From Haplomitrium mnioides (taxonomy: Eukaryota; Marchantiophyta; Haplomitriopsida; Calobryales), in contig JBNGIS010020565.1 in the NCBI GenBank assembly GCA_049999725.1, positions 1 through 64,000 of the forward strand: 64,000 nt of DNA. Direction: 5' to 3'. The notes beneath the pieces are model-generated. The model was not told where the DNA came from. It was given only the letters and a program-made list of their open reading frames with translations, and made no database searches. How positions within the stretch are numbered: the stretch's first letter is position 1; every line of letters starts with the position of its first letter. A program made the translations under genes and the position numbers. Shown here piece by piece: positions 12,382 to 22,955 of the stretch.

Positions 12382-13457
12382 CTCACCTATTTGAGCTCCT
12401 CCTTGTTGCAGCTCTATGTGAAGTGAAAAACATTTGTCTTTGGTGTGACCTATGACTCCAGAATGGTCACATTGTTGCTGGCCGACTACATATGCATCTC
12501 AATAATCTGCTACTCGTGGCTTCTTTGTCTCTAAACGTAACCTTTGTAAATGATCTCTACCATAAGTCCAACATTTTGACTACTGACCTGTATAAGATTG
12601 CAAAGATGATTGTACTCCATCTTTTTGGCCCTTCTGTAGTGCAAACTTTGATGTAGATGTGGTTGGAGACGCAAATTTTGGCGCTTCCTTTTGAAAACTT
12701 GTAGTGACTACTCTCTCATTCACCTGATTGAGCTCAATACGCTCTGACAGTGTAAACACAATGGCTAGAGTGGGATCGAAATCCCTTAGACGGGTGGCAT
12801 CTCTTACTCCCCTCGTCAAATCTCTATCAAGGATAGAATACCAAAACTAGACAGCCTGAGCCTCTGTCACTCCCTTCGTGACATTGATGAAGCTTGTCAT
12901 CTTGATGTAGGCTTCTCTCAAGCTCTCTCTAGTCTTGTAATGGAAATCTTGAAGGCTCTTCAGCTTGTCCATCCTCACACCCTAGTAATTATACGTGAGA
13001 AGCTCAAAAAATTAACCATATGGTTAAACAAGGGAATTCCTCCACTCTCTGATGCAATGATTGGAACATGTGTACTAAGAACTCCTCCTACCCTTAAATC
13101 ACCAATGCTATGGCTAGTGCTACTAGAGGATGTTGTATGGATCGTAGGGTAATGAGCGCTTGCCTTTTTACCATATGTGATGGAGACATATTTGAGTGAC
13201 CAATACTATCTCCACTCCTCAATCTTAGTCAAATGAGCACACCAAAATTCATGGCAATCATCCATGGGTGGCTTTTCCAAGTGATGAAACAAACCTTTCC
13301 ATGCCATGAAAGTTGTAAAGAGAGCAGAGTTCCGCAATGTTTGCAAATCACACCAAGTGCCATTGTGATGCCTTCTGGAAGAAATTCCAAAGTGTTGTTG
13401 ATCTTCTGATATTAAAAACAGCGCACTTTTGCTCACAAGAAACCCATGCTTCTCCAA
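12382..13457 (-). pseudogene. B1 gag remnant with degraded zinc knuckle
   Basis: The minus strand encodes the capsid-like phrases ESLREAY, INVTKGVTEAQAVQFWYSILDRDL and RDATRLRD at 12740-12910, matching B2 at 35640-35780. The zinc knuckle (12430-12471) reads CDHSGVIGHTKDKC: the second cysteine of CX2CX4HX4C is Ser, while B2 keeps it. The N-terminal part (13206-13457) matches B2 35220-35360. Several frame changes and stops break the frame. Confidence 0.8.
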
Positions 13458-13469
13458 GAGCTACAATAC

Positions 13470-13619
13470 CTCAGCTCTCCTTTTGGTTCATACAATCTGT
13501 AAAATGACATCGAAAGATAACCTTTCGATAAGAGTACACGATCTTATATACTAATGCACAAAAAGACAAAAAAAACTCAAAATGCCTAAAAATAGAAATT
13601 AACATGGAATGGTGTGATG
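13470..13619 (-). promoter_or_regulatory. B1 5' end: short LTR-like promoter segment
   Basis: The minus strand starts catcacaccattcc and runs into tttttgtctttttgtg, then a TATA box (TATATAA, 13544-13550), then cgtgtactcttatcgaaag. The same series occurs at 31296-31400 for B2. Being the first B-specific sequence in both copies, it probably marks the 5' LTR. The LTR's inner end is not certain. Confidence 0.55.
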
Positions 13620-14218
13620 GATTAGGTCAAATAAAAGGTTTAGTTAATGTTAAGAAAAATTCACAAAACCTCTCTTCAAACTTACAAAGAAGAAAACATC
13701 ATTATATTTGCTTACATGTTACTTGAATAGAAATATGACACTTGAAGTTGAACTTTTCTATAGAAGTTTGGCTCAAATGCATTTGATACCTACCATAAAA
13801 TAAAAGTAAAGCACTCATATATTACACCATAGTTTACCACATGCAGAATAGTTGCGTCTATGAATTCTATTAAAAAAACATAAAATCATCACCAAAAACT
13901 ATACACCAAGAATTGATGAAAGAAATGTTTGTCAATGTTAAACACACAAATGTTAAAAGGGTTTAATAAAAGAATTATAAGAGGTGCAATTGCTTTTGCA
14001 TCCATTGAAAAAACATAATGTCAAGTTAAACTTCTTGTATTTATTTATAAAGCTAAGATGAGGCATCCATTATCTTTTATTCATGAAAACTTGAAAGTTT
14101 AATTTTCTTGGAGTCAATGCAAAAAGTGGAAGGTTGCTTTACTCCAAAAAGACTTTAGTGATTCTCCAAAGAGGGCAATTCAATCTATTTAGAGAAGACC
14201 AAGCTCAAACACTATTAT
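13620..14218 (-). mobile_element. A4: chromovirus leader fragment
   Basis: Matches the A1 leader at 5860-6386 (ataaaaggttta, cctctcttcaaacttac, gaaatgtttgtcaatgttaaacac). It ends in a decayed primer-site region, ccaagctcaaacactattat, at 14199-14218. The A LTR that should follow is displaced by solo LTR G. Confidence 0.75.
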
Positions 14219-14651
14219 TGTAAAAGAATATCAAAGACCAAATCCAAATGAGTAACAACTAGTGGTGAATTCTTATAGAGTTCTTCAACCAAAAGCATCT
14301 CAAGATCCAAGCTAAGACCAAGAGTGCAAGCAAAATCCAAGCAACCAAAGAACCCAAGTGATTCAAGAGGAACTCCAGAATGAGGAGTGGGGCTAAGAAG
14401 CCCTTCTATTTATACAAGAGAAGAGGGTGTCATCCCTCTTACTTTACTTACAAGTCACTTCTCATTTCAGCGCTAAAGGTGAATCTCTACCAAAAGTGAC
14501 TTCAAATGCAAGTAATTTAAAAGTGACTCTTCACCAAAAGTGACTTCAAAGGCAAGTAATCTAATCTTACTCTAAAAGTGACTCACTACCACTTTCTTCA
14601 CTCTTCTTTATTTTCTTATAAATAGCACAACCTTATGCTTGTACTATTACA
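14219..14651 (-). mobile_element. Solo LTR G (433 bp)
   Basis: TG..CA-bounded segment (tgtaaaagaatatc to gtactattaca) interrupting A4 exactly between its primer-site region and the start of its LTR, which resumes at 14654. Possible target duplication attat/attgt (4 of 5). The minus strand has a TATAAATA box at 14407-14414 at a plausible distance. No second copy is in the window, so the family is unknown; the orientation is inferred from the TATA box. Confidence 0.55.
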
Positions 14652-14880
14652 ATTGTAAAACTACACATATATATCACATACACAAGTTAGCACAAGTACA
14701 AGAAGTAGAACACAAAGAAAGAATTCAAACCTACATGGTAAAAGATGCTCATCAAGGCTCATTCCTTTATTTATATGCTTAATAAAAAGCAAGTTACTTA
14801 TATAGGTGGAAGAAACTTATTGGTTCACTTCTCTTCAACCACTACCAAATGATTACTTCTGATCACGATGGTCAACTTCA
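14652..14880 (-). repeat. A4 LTR fragment
   Basis: Resumes with tgtaaaactacacat, then acacaagttagcacaagtac and ttatataggtggaagaaac, the first 220 bp or so of an A LTR, diverged and truncated near 14880. Confidence 0.75.
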
Positions 14881-15584
14881 GTTTTACTAAGAAAAAGAAT
14901 GGCACCCAACAATACCAAAACTCAACTATCCAATATCTTATCAAAAGCTCAATGCATTTGATCCATGAATATGGTTGAGGCACTAATAAGACCAAATATA
15001 GGAACTTCTACTCAAAAACACGCATATCTTATGCAAAAAATTGTTTTTGGCACATCACTTAGCCTGATAAGAATTAGCTAATAACGACTTCAAATATCTA
15101 GCTTAGAAAAGAATCTTACACCACTCAATTGATCTAACAAATCATCAATATGTGGTACAAGATAAGAATTCTTTACTATTTGATTGTTCAATATACGATA
15201 ATTTGTATAAAGATGAAATCCACTATTTTTTTATACAAAATACTTGTGCTCTTCAAGGTGAAGTACTATATTGAATGAAGCCCTTCTCAAGAAGATCGGT
15301 CAAAGTTTTGCAAAGCTCTTCCAATTCTTGTGGTGATAACTAGTATATAGGTCGATAATAATGAGTACGACCTGGTATCAACTTAATCAAAAAGGGCAAT
15401 ACTTGGTCATATAGTAACCCTTTTGGAAAATCATCTAGAAATAAATTGGGAAACTCCTTTAGAATATCATCAATCATTGAGGTAGGAATAGACTTCCCTC
15501 CATCTTTACTCAAGTCCATGATATATTTGATCCAAACAGCAAAGACACACAATTCTTTATCCATCAAATCAATAGGCCTCTTCA
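14881..15584 (-). pseudogene. Ty3/gypsy reverse transcriptase fragment
   Basis: The open stretch 15340-15585 carries DILKEFPNLFLDDFPKGL followed by a substrate-like pocket, then ELEELCKTLTDLLEKGFIQ near 15290, matching the start of Ty3/gypsy RT. The rest down to 14881 is RT-like but full of stops. It is more diverged from A1 and A2 than they are from each other, so it may come from a related family. It sits between two A LTR fragments. Confidence 0.7.
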
Positions 15585-15748
15585 TGTAGAACTACACACC
15601 CACATTATACAAATAAGTTAGCACAAGTACAACACATACAAGTTAGTATAAGAGAAGTAGACAAAGAACTTATAAAACCCACAAGGTAAGAGATTGCTAA
15701 CAAGGCACTCTCTTTTCTTTATATACTAGATAGAAAACACTTTGCTTT
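15585..15748 (-). repeat. A-family LTR fragment
   Basis: tgtagaactacacacccacat followed by caagttagcacaagtacaac and ctttatatactagatagaaa: the first 160 bp or so of an A LTR with no primer site beside it. Truncated on the right. Confidence 0.75.
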
Positions 15749-16910
15749 AAAACAAGTAAAGCACTCTTCTACAAAATTCTCACACCAAAAGTTTTCATTA
15801 CAAAATTCAAAATTTGCTCATTTTTTAAACAAATTTTTAAAAGATTTATGGTTGCGGAAACAATTGTTTGAGTAGACTATACTACATATATGAAATTTTT
15901 GATATAAGAGTAGCAAGATAATGTACGTCTAAAACATCAAGTGATATAAGTTTGGAGATTTTGCACTCAATTAGTTCATTTTTTGTGATCATGAGAAAAG
16001 GTTACTAAAAAACAATTATTTCTTTTTATAAAACAACTATTTCAAGAAAACCTTTAAGAGACTTTTAGTAAATAAAATTCCAAACCAATTGACAATGGAA
16101 CATGTCAAGTGCTAGAAAGTCAACTACTCTTGGAAAAAATGGTTTACATTTTGCTAATATATAACATAATAATAGTCTATTCTATTTGGGTATTCAAACT
16201 CTTGCAAAGTGAGTTCAATGTCCTTTGAAACAAGAATATCAAAGTAAGCAAAAAATATTTGCTTTATTTTACGACATCTCTTTGTCAATTTCTAAGTAAT
16301 TCAAGTTGTTATGTCAATTGCTTACTATCTACATTTTGGAGAAATTTCCCATAACAACTTATTAGAAGTACCTAATATACATATTTCTTTAATTTACTAA
16401 CCATGCATTATTGCTATAAAGGTGATCTAACTTGCTAACTTTCAAAAGTTATTAGCCAAACAACATTTGATTTGTTGATCACAAGTGAACTAATCCATCG
16501 ATCTTATTTCCAAATTCCTTCTCTATGTTGACTCTTTAGTATTTGACTTCTTAAACTTGGAGTTTTTGCCCCAATTAATACTAGAAGTGATCAATGTATC
16601 ACTCTTTTGGTGAACACCATTCTTGAGAGTGGCCGACTGGTAGATATTATCATTGATAGTGAGAACAAGAAGGGGCAAACTTACTTAAGCAAATTCAAGT
16701 GCTAAAATTTGTTGACATGAAATATTTCATCTCTATTCATGTTGTGAGATGTTTGGTATTCAACAAATAACTTCAATCAAATGTCTTTCACAACAAGCTG
16801 ATTCACAACTCACTTTTGTAAGAGGTTTCGTGATTGGTCAATCACTCTTTTACGTTAACTAATAATTCAATTACAAATAAAGTGATTGTTAGGTCTTGAT
16901 TTGCAAGGCA
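15749..16910. other. AT-rich stretch, nothing recognised
   Basis: Low-complexity AT-rich DNA without open frames of note. Around 16690-16900 the plus strand might be a very decayed end of a copia RNase H before LTR candidate H, but no motif is secure. Confidence 0.5.
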
Positions 16911-17293
16911 TTAGAGGGAGCATTGTTGTTGCATAAATTGTAGTATATGGCCTAACTTGTGACTTAATAGCTTTGTTGGGTCAGTTTGTACATATACAAG
17001 GTACCCCATTGATTGGGCTATTTAAGGGATACATTTGGTCGTGGTGGTAGTGAGGTCCATCAGAACATAAAGGATCGTGAGGGTGTTTTGTCTTCTCCTC
17101 ATGACTTGTTCAAGACCAACAAACAATTGTTGGCTTGTGGGTTGGTCTTCATGTGCAGATTTGGTTATAAGTTTGGGTTTAGGATTTGATGTCAAGAATA
17201 GAAAAGAAATAAATCAAGTGCGTATGATTTTAGATGTTACAACTTGGAAAGGGCAGAAAATCAGAACAAATACACATACATGGTATCACATGC
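16911..17293 (+). repeat. LTR candidate H with polypurine-like and primer-site-like borders
   Basis: The purine run ttagagggagca (16911-16922) is followed by tgttgttgcataaattg (from 16924), and the segment ends near 17280 (aatacacataca) immediately before tggtatcacatgc (17281-17293), one or two changes from the initiator-Met primer site. Having a tract on one side and a primer site on the other suits an LTR. I found no second copy and no target duplication. Confidence 0.4.
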
Positions 17294-17399
17294 ATTCACA
17301 AATAAGGAAATAACACTTTACTAAATAACATGTATAAATGGTGACCAATACATAATATAGTTCAGATCTTTTAGCTCGCCGTTTGAGTCAAGCACCTCA

Positions 17400-19747
17400 A
17401 GTTTCCAATTCAAAAAATACGTCCCCCTTCTCAAACTTTAGTGGTATGACTGATTACCCTAACCTCTCAAGTAATACCACATACAAGACACATATAAGTC
17501 AACAATCTTGACTCTACTAACACTCCACTCAACTTGCTCCAATACAGAACACATTGCAGACTATGATAAAAACAAAGAATTGTACTCACGTACAAAATAT
17601 ACAACATATAAATGCTTTGATTGTTTTCTTTACCTTAACCACCAGCCAAGGAAACCACCTTGGGAAGTAGTCGTACAATGTTTTCTTTACCTTAACAACC
17701 AACCAAGGAAACCACCTTGGGAAGTAGTCGTACAGTCATGAGCCAACGGTTACACGTGGAAAGACTTCTTCAGTAACACCAAACTTCAGGATTCTTCAAC
17801 CTCTCTACGTCCATGCCTCTTCTCAAAATTTTGTCTCATTCTGAGCCTATCTCTTTTGTTACTTCCTTTGAGCTGCCATTCACCTCCCAACCTTCATTTT
17901 CACCAATCCAACTTCATCTCCTTCAAATATCTTCATATGTTGCTCAAGGGCCTACAACAATTTCATTCCTTCCAATCTTAACCAATAGTTCATCTTGCAG
18001 TAATCTCCTTTAAACAACACTCTAACCCTTATGTACATCTCTACTCATCCTTTAATTTCCTAGAACAACCCTTCCTAAACACCCTTTTCTACTTCCACTA
18101 TATGGCTTCACCTTAAATACCTCTACTTCTTCCTACTATCCTTTTCTTTTGCAGAATCCCAATGGTCACTCACTCCCCCATACTGCCAATTCCTACATTG
18201 AGGGCTGTCTCCATCAGCTTCATGACTCCCAGCAGGTATGTTCTTATTGTAAAACTTTTCTTCCCTGTCAGTTTGTTTTGTTTTCTTTCACCTTTCCTAA
18301 GTGATCCCCTCATCGTCTTCATCGATTATCCCTTACAACCTCCCCTAAATCTTAGTTCATCTTTGTATCTTCAGAACCAGCTTGTGATCTGGAACACAAG
18401 GCATCCGCGACGAGTCGAAGAATTCGACTGCAAACTGTGCCCATGTAAGTATTCCTCCTACCAAACCCTTAGCTTTGCTATACGCTCACTTCAATCTATC
18501 TCTTCCATTTTTTTTTAGCTTAATCTCTACCGGGACAGACAAAAACTCGAAGAATGCGACCGGTGTCAATTCGCAGGTGTCCCTTTGCCATTGCTGAATT
18601 GTCATCTGTTCCCCTACCGCGAACCGCTTGGCCTCCCCTTTCGTCAAGAATATTGCTCTAATCAGTTTATAGGACATGCTTCTTGAATGTTAGATCAAGA
18701 AAAAGTCTTGCCCGTGGCTCCATCTATCCACATTGCACTTCCTTTCTGCTCTGATCTTGCCACGACTCCTCTTGATTTGAATTAGTTCTCGTTATTAACT
18801 AGCAAAGTGTTCTGACCACTGTATTATCCTCTATATGATCTCTCTGTTCTTCTATCGTCACAATTTCATTCACTTTAGTTGATGAAGATTCCCACACGAT
18901 TTGTCAGTTTCATCAAAGGCGACTGATGTCAGCCTCACACTCTTCCAGAATAGTCACAGGTTGAGCCATATCAGGCAATCCCTCTTGATTGTCGCTAGAG
19001 GAGGCTGCATCCTTGTAATTGACAACCTCCAACTTTCTCGATCGTAGCACCCAATTACGATTCTCAGTCCCTATTTTTCTTTGCTCACACAAGAGTTGTA
19101 ATCTTTCAACTCTTTCATCCCCTTTTCCCCCCATCATTTTTCCTTCGACGATCACAGCTCTGGACAGCCAACCTTGAACGTCCTTCATGCAGCAACATGC
19201 CCCTTCTACAATCGAGTTCTTCCCAAAAAGATTCAGTAGGAGAGGGTTATCAACGATGACTCCCATGTTTCAAAACACACTCTGACATACTCTCCTACGA
19301 AGATCGCATGCATGAACACGCCAGCAAGAGGTCTTTGGTCTGGAACATTTTCTAGATAAGCCCACTCTCAAAAAACCATTGCTCCCTTGTTCGGAATGGG
19401 AGTTTTGCCTGTCGATGTTCATTCTCGCCTTGTTGCACAAAAAGGATTTGAAATCCCATCTCATGCTCCTTGCTCCTGCTAGACAGCCATTCCCACTCCG
19501 GTCAAATTGCGCTTCCCTGCACAAGCCATTCTCGGTAGATCTCCTTGCCAAAAAGAACCCAGCAGCAAAAAGAAAAGGTTACTCTTCTTGAACAACCTGC
19601 CATCCCCCTCCTTACACAACCTAAGAAACTCTATTCTAACACATGCCGCCCAAGAAACTTTATTCCTAACAAACTTTATTACTAAAACTTTATTACTAAC
19701 ACATGCCGCCGAGCTCAAGAAAAAAGAGAGGGAAAAAATGAACACCT
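17400..19747 (-). mobile_element. D1, distal part of a long D repeat
   Basis: The sequence at 18520-18620 is the reverse complement of a diverged match to D2 at 60765-60860 (attcagcaatggc..gggacacctgc). The segment gagggaaaaaatgaacacct at 19728-19747 matches D2 near 59300, just where copia E interrupts. A weaker match links 17540-17600 to 61690-61750. Together with 28075-28674 this gives a repeat of about 3 kb. Short open frames (19270-19551 and 18913-19266 minus; 18162-18518 plus) resemble no family I know. The left border near 17400 is approximate. Confidence 0.5.
17622..17735. repeat. 57-bp tandem duplication with a CCAAGG..CCTTGG stem
   Basis: Two 57-bp copies start at 17622 and 17679 (tgttttctttaccttaac). 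Each contains ccaaggaaaccaccttgg, a perfect 6-bp inverted repeat with a 6-nt loop. 57 is a multiple of 3, so the short plus-strand frame repeats 19 residues; there is no other sign that this is coding. Confidence 0.85.
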
Positions 19748-20240
19748 TGTTATTGCATGAGCGTCACACACATACACACAAGAGTCTCTAGACTAAATGA
19801 GTAGAATGATCATACACACACAAGAGTCTCGAGAAAAAATAAACCCCTTGTTATCGCATGAGCGTCACACACATACACACAAGAGTCTCTAGATGAAATG
19901 AGTAGAATGATCATACACGCAAGAGTCTNNNNNNNNNNAGAGTCTCTAGATGAAATGAGTAGAATGATCATACACGCAAGAGTCTCTAGACGAGAGTCTC
20001 TAGATGAAATGAGTAGAATGATCATACACGTAAGAGTCTCTAGACGAAATGAGTAGAATGATCATACACACAAGAGTCTCGGGAAAAAATAAACCCCTTG
20101 TTATCTCTTGAGCGTCACACACATACACACAAGAGTCTCTAGACGAAATGAGTCGAATGATCATACACACAAGAGTCTCTAGACGAAATGAGTAGAATGA
20201 TCATACACACAAGAGTCTCTAGACGAAATGAGTACAATAA
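19748..20240. repeat. Minisatellite of copia E LTR end and flank (about 40-bp and longer units)
   Basis: About ten copies of a 40-bp unit containing agagtctctaga and gaaatgagtagaatgatcat, interspersed with three copies of the LTR terminus tgttat..catgagcg (starts 19748, 19849, 20099). Two of these are preceded by aaaaaataaacccct, that is, by the element's flank. The 5' LTR of the same element holds a single unit. A 10-N gap (19929-19938) lies inside, a likely assembly difficulty. Confidence 0.85.
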
Positions 20241-20287
20241 TTGATAGATGACCTACTAAGATAGGGTATATATATGTCCCTATAACA
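19849..20287 (-). repeat. E 3' LTR, expanded
   Basis: The minus strand starts TGTTATAGGGACATATATATACCC-like at 20287 and ends ..ATAACA at 19849. It matches the 109-bp 5' LTR at both ends but is four times longer because the 40-bp segment has been amplified. Confidence 0.8.
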
Positions 20288-20301
20288 CTCCTCTTTGGCT
20301 G
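20288..20301 (-). promoter_or_regulatory. E polypurine tract
   Basis: Minus strand reads cagccaaagaggag directly before the 3' LTR start; it primes plus-strand DNA synthesis in this element class. Confidence 0.75.
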
Positions 20302-20336
20302 ATTCTTTTTCTAGTAAACAGCCATCCTATGACTAT

Positions 20337-20580
20337 TTTCTATGTAAGTCCTATTTGAAATCCTATTTATATGTGGTCTCATTAAAACCCTCATGCTTTC
20401 TTCTAAGAGAAAGAGTGCCACTACATATTTGATAGGTAGAAACATAGTAATATAATGTTTTCTATGTAAGTCCTATTTGAAATCCTATTTATATGTGGTC
20501 TCATTAAAACCCTCATGCTTTCTTCCAAGAGAAAGAGTGCCACTACATATTTGATAGGTAGAAACATAGTAATATAATGT
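20337..20580. repeat. 122-bp tandem duplication in the 3' region of E
   Basis: Two nearly identical copies, starting at about 20337 and 20459 (ttttctatgtaagtcc ... aacatagtaatataat), differ at only a few bases, so the duplication is recent compared with the decay of the element's genes. Confidence 0.95.
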
Positions 20581-20899
20581 GTGGGGTGTGTGTGTAAATA
20601 ATAAAGTTTCAAAAAGGAATGTTTGCTTTGATAGTAAAGCTAATATGTGGTGTTGTTGCGTCCTTCGTACTTGTATCGTTGCGTCACTGCGTACTTTGTA
20701 CTTATATCTTAGAGATCTGTCTAAAAAATGATGTCAACTTCAAAAACTGAGAAGTGATGTCAACTTTTGATATAATATGCTCCTATCATTGCCTATATGA
20801 CATTTCAGACAAATTAGATATTTTCAAAAAGAAATGACTGAATTCGCAAGCTTTGATCTTCATGACTAAAAGTCATAGAAAAAATGGTATAAGTAATAA

Positions 20900-21594
20900 T
20901 TATTTGCTATTTTGGTGTAATTCATATAGTCTTCTTAAACCAAGCCCTTGAGTATGTGCTATATGTAGAGTAGGTGGAAGGGGTTTGGTGAAGATATCTA
21001 TTCAGTTATCTTTGCTTGCTATCCATTGGACATTTATTTTGTTACTGTGTTGCCATGGGTGTAAAAGAATTTAGGAGCAATATGCTTAATTCTATCGCCC
21101 TTGATAAAGCCTTGAGCAATTTGGTCAACGCATGGTCGATTGTCTTCGTATACTATTGTAGGAGATTGAAGCAGAGGTTGGCCCGTATTGATGTTGATAT
21201 GATCAATGAGTTGTCGAAGCCAAATACATTGCCTACTAGCCTCATAGAGTGCTATGATTTTTGCATGGTTAGTTGAGGTAGTTGTAATGGTCTGTTTAGT
21301 GCTGTTCCATGAGATAGCAGTGCTTCTTGTAAGAAAGACGTATCTTGTTTGAGACTTTGTGTCATCAAGATCAAATAAATATCCACTGTCAGCATAACCG
21401 ACAATATCATTTGTTGCATTTCTAAGGAAGAAGAGTCCTGTATCTTTTGTACCTTTCAGGTATTTGAAAATGTGTTTGATTCCATTCCAATGGAGAACGG
21501 TTGGTTGGGAGCTATGCCTTGCGAGTAGGTTTACTGCAAAAGATATATCATGTCTAGTTTGATTTGCAAGGTACATGAGAGCTCCAATTGCCAA
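20900..21594 (-). pseudogene. E RNase H remnant
   Basis: The 186-codon open stretch 21034-21594 runs from LMYLANQTRHDISFAVNLLAR (end of RT/connection) through HWNGIKHIFKYLKGTKDTGLF, GYADSGYL and STAISWNSTKQT to TNHAKIIALYEASRQCIWLR and RIKHIAPKFFYTH: a nearly complete copia RNase H. The last part, with IFTKPLPPTLH, is in another frame near 20960. Acts in degrading the RNA of the cDNA hybrid. Broken by the terminal frameshift. Confidence 0.92.
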
Positions 21595-22955
21595 AATGTA
21601 TGGTTTTTCTGATCCTAGAGTTTGTTCATCTTCCTTTCAATTTCCAAACATGTCCTTTGATGGGTCCAAAGATCTCATTTCCATGGAAGTGCTCGTCGGA
21701 TGAGCATTATCCATATTGAATTGTTTGAGGATCTTGGTTGTACATGTGGATTGGTGGATCAAAATTCCATCAGACAGATGCTCAAACTGGATGTCGAGAC
21801 AGAAATCTCGTTCCCCAATGTCTCTCATTTCAAATATGTCTTTCAGTTTGGCAATTGTGTTGTCTAGTAGAATTTTTGTGCCAAAAATATTTGTGTCGTC
21901 TACATAAAGTGCAACTACGACATATTTAGAGCCTTGATGTTTCATGAATAGACATGGAGCAATGTCATCATTTGTGAAATTCAGTGCCATCATTTCTGAT
22001 TTGAATCTCTGGTACCAATTTGTGCCACTCTGTTTGAGTCCATATATCGATCTCAAGACTTGAACTACCATTTGTGTTCCTGATTGATTGATTGGTGATC
22101 CAGATGCATTGATAGAATGCTTTGCCAACTTCACATTTTCATGTGGTATACTTTGATGATGGTGGACAAAAGGTCCACTCTTGTGTTGCTCATACAACTT
22201 GTATATATGTGGGACTAAAGGTCAGCTGAAATGCTTCGTGCTCAGCGAGTCTGCTGGCTAGACTAAATGTCCTTTGAAATGTTGTGTGCTCAATGAGTCT
22301 ACTGGTTGGACTAAAGGTCTTTTAATGGCATTTTGCAACTTGCTTTCCATCATTTGGCATTGTCTTTTTGACATGAGGACTACATGTCCTTTCTGAATTG
22401 GCAGTGGCCTCTTTTGGACAAAAGGTCCTTTCATTTTTTGGCCATTGAGGACAAAAAGTCCTTTTCCCAAATTGAGGTCTTTGTGGACAAAAGATCCATT
22501 TTTATAGTGCATATCATGAGGGACAAAAGGTCTAACCTCAGAGTTTAGGCCATGAGAGACAAAAGATCCAATCTCAGTTTTTAGGCTGCTTGGGACTAAA
22601 GGTCCATTTGCACTGTGGTTGTTCTCCCCTTGAATATGAAATGCCATTCTTGATATGAGTTCAAAGGGTACTTTCATAGAAATCTCGGTGTGCAGAATGC
22701 CATATAAGTAGGCTAAGATGATGTCCATGATGTGCATAATGAGATTGCATTGGATAGAAAATGCTATCATATATCTGTATGTTATAGTGTCAATGAGAGG
22801 TGAGTATGTGAGGTTATAATCACATCCAGAAATTTGAGTGTATTCTTTGGCCACTAATCTTGCCTTATATCGCGTGACATCACCTTTTGCATTGTGTTTG
22901 CAGACAAAAATAAATTTGTAGTCTATTAGATATTTGTTGGGAAGTGCTGGCATAA
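21595..22955 (-). pseudogene. E reverse transcriptase remnant with an internal repeat block
   Basis: N-terminal part at 22690-22953 (YKARLVAKEYTQISGCDYN; TYRYMIAFSIQ). The copia block SMKVPFEL follows near 22650. Then comes an unusual stretch of repeated GPFV-like peptides (22160-22640), and finally SIYGLKQSGTNWYQRF and the polymerase motif YVDD at 21895-21906 (LYVDDTNIFGT) in the open stretch 21637-22197. The usual copia RT has only a short linker where the repeat block sits. A few stops (near 22200, 22255 and 21620) break the frame; otherwise this is the best-preserved gene of E. Confidence 0.9.
22160..22640 (-). repeat. Minisatellite within the copia RT gene (GPFV repeat)
   Basis: About eleven copies of ggaccttttgtcc-like sequence (minus strand) spaced 30 to 67 bp, mostly in frame and coding GPFV, RPFV, GSFV, GLFV or GPLV. 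The core GGAC-N5-GTCC is a short inverted repeat. It lies between the conserved MKVP and YGLKQSG blocks of RT. Confidence 0.88.

Noticed and set aside
19748-20240. Possible CRISPR-like array
   Set aside because: Units are contiguous and of LTR origin with no unique spacers; the context is a plant nuclear genome.
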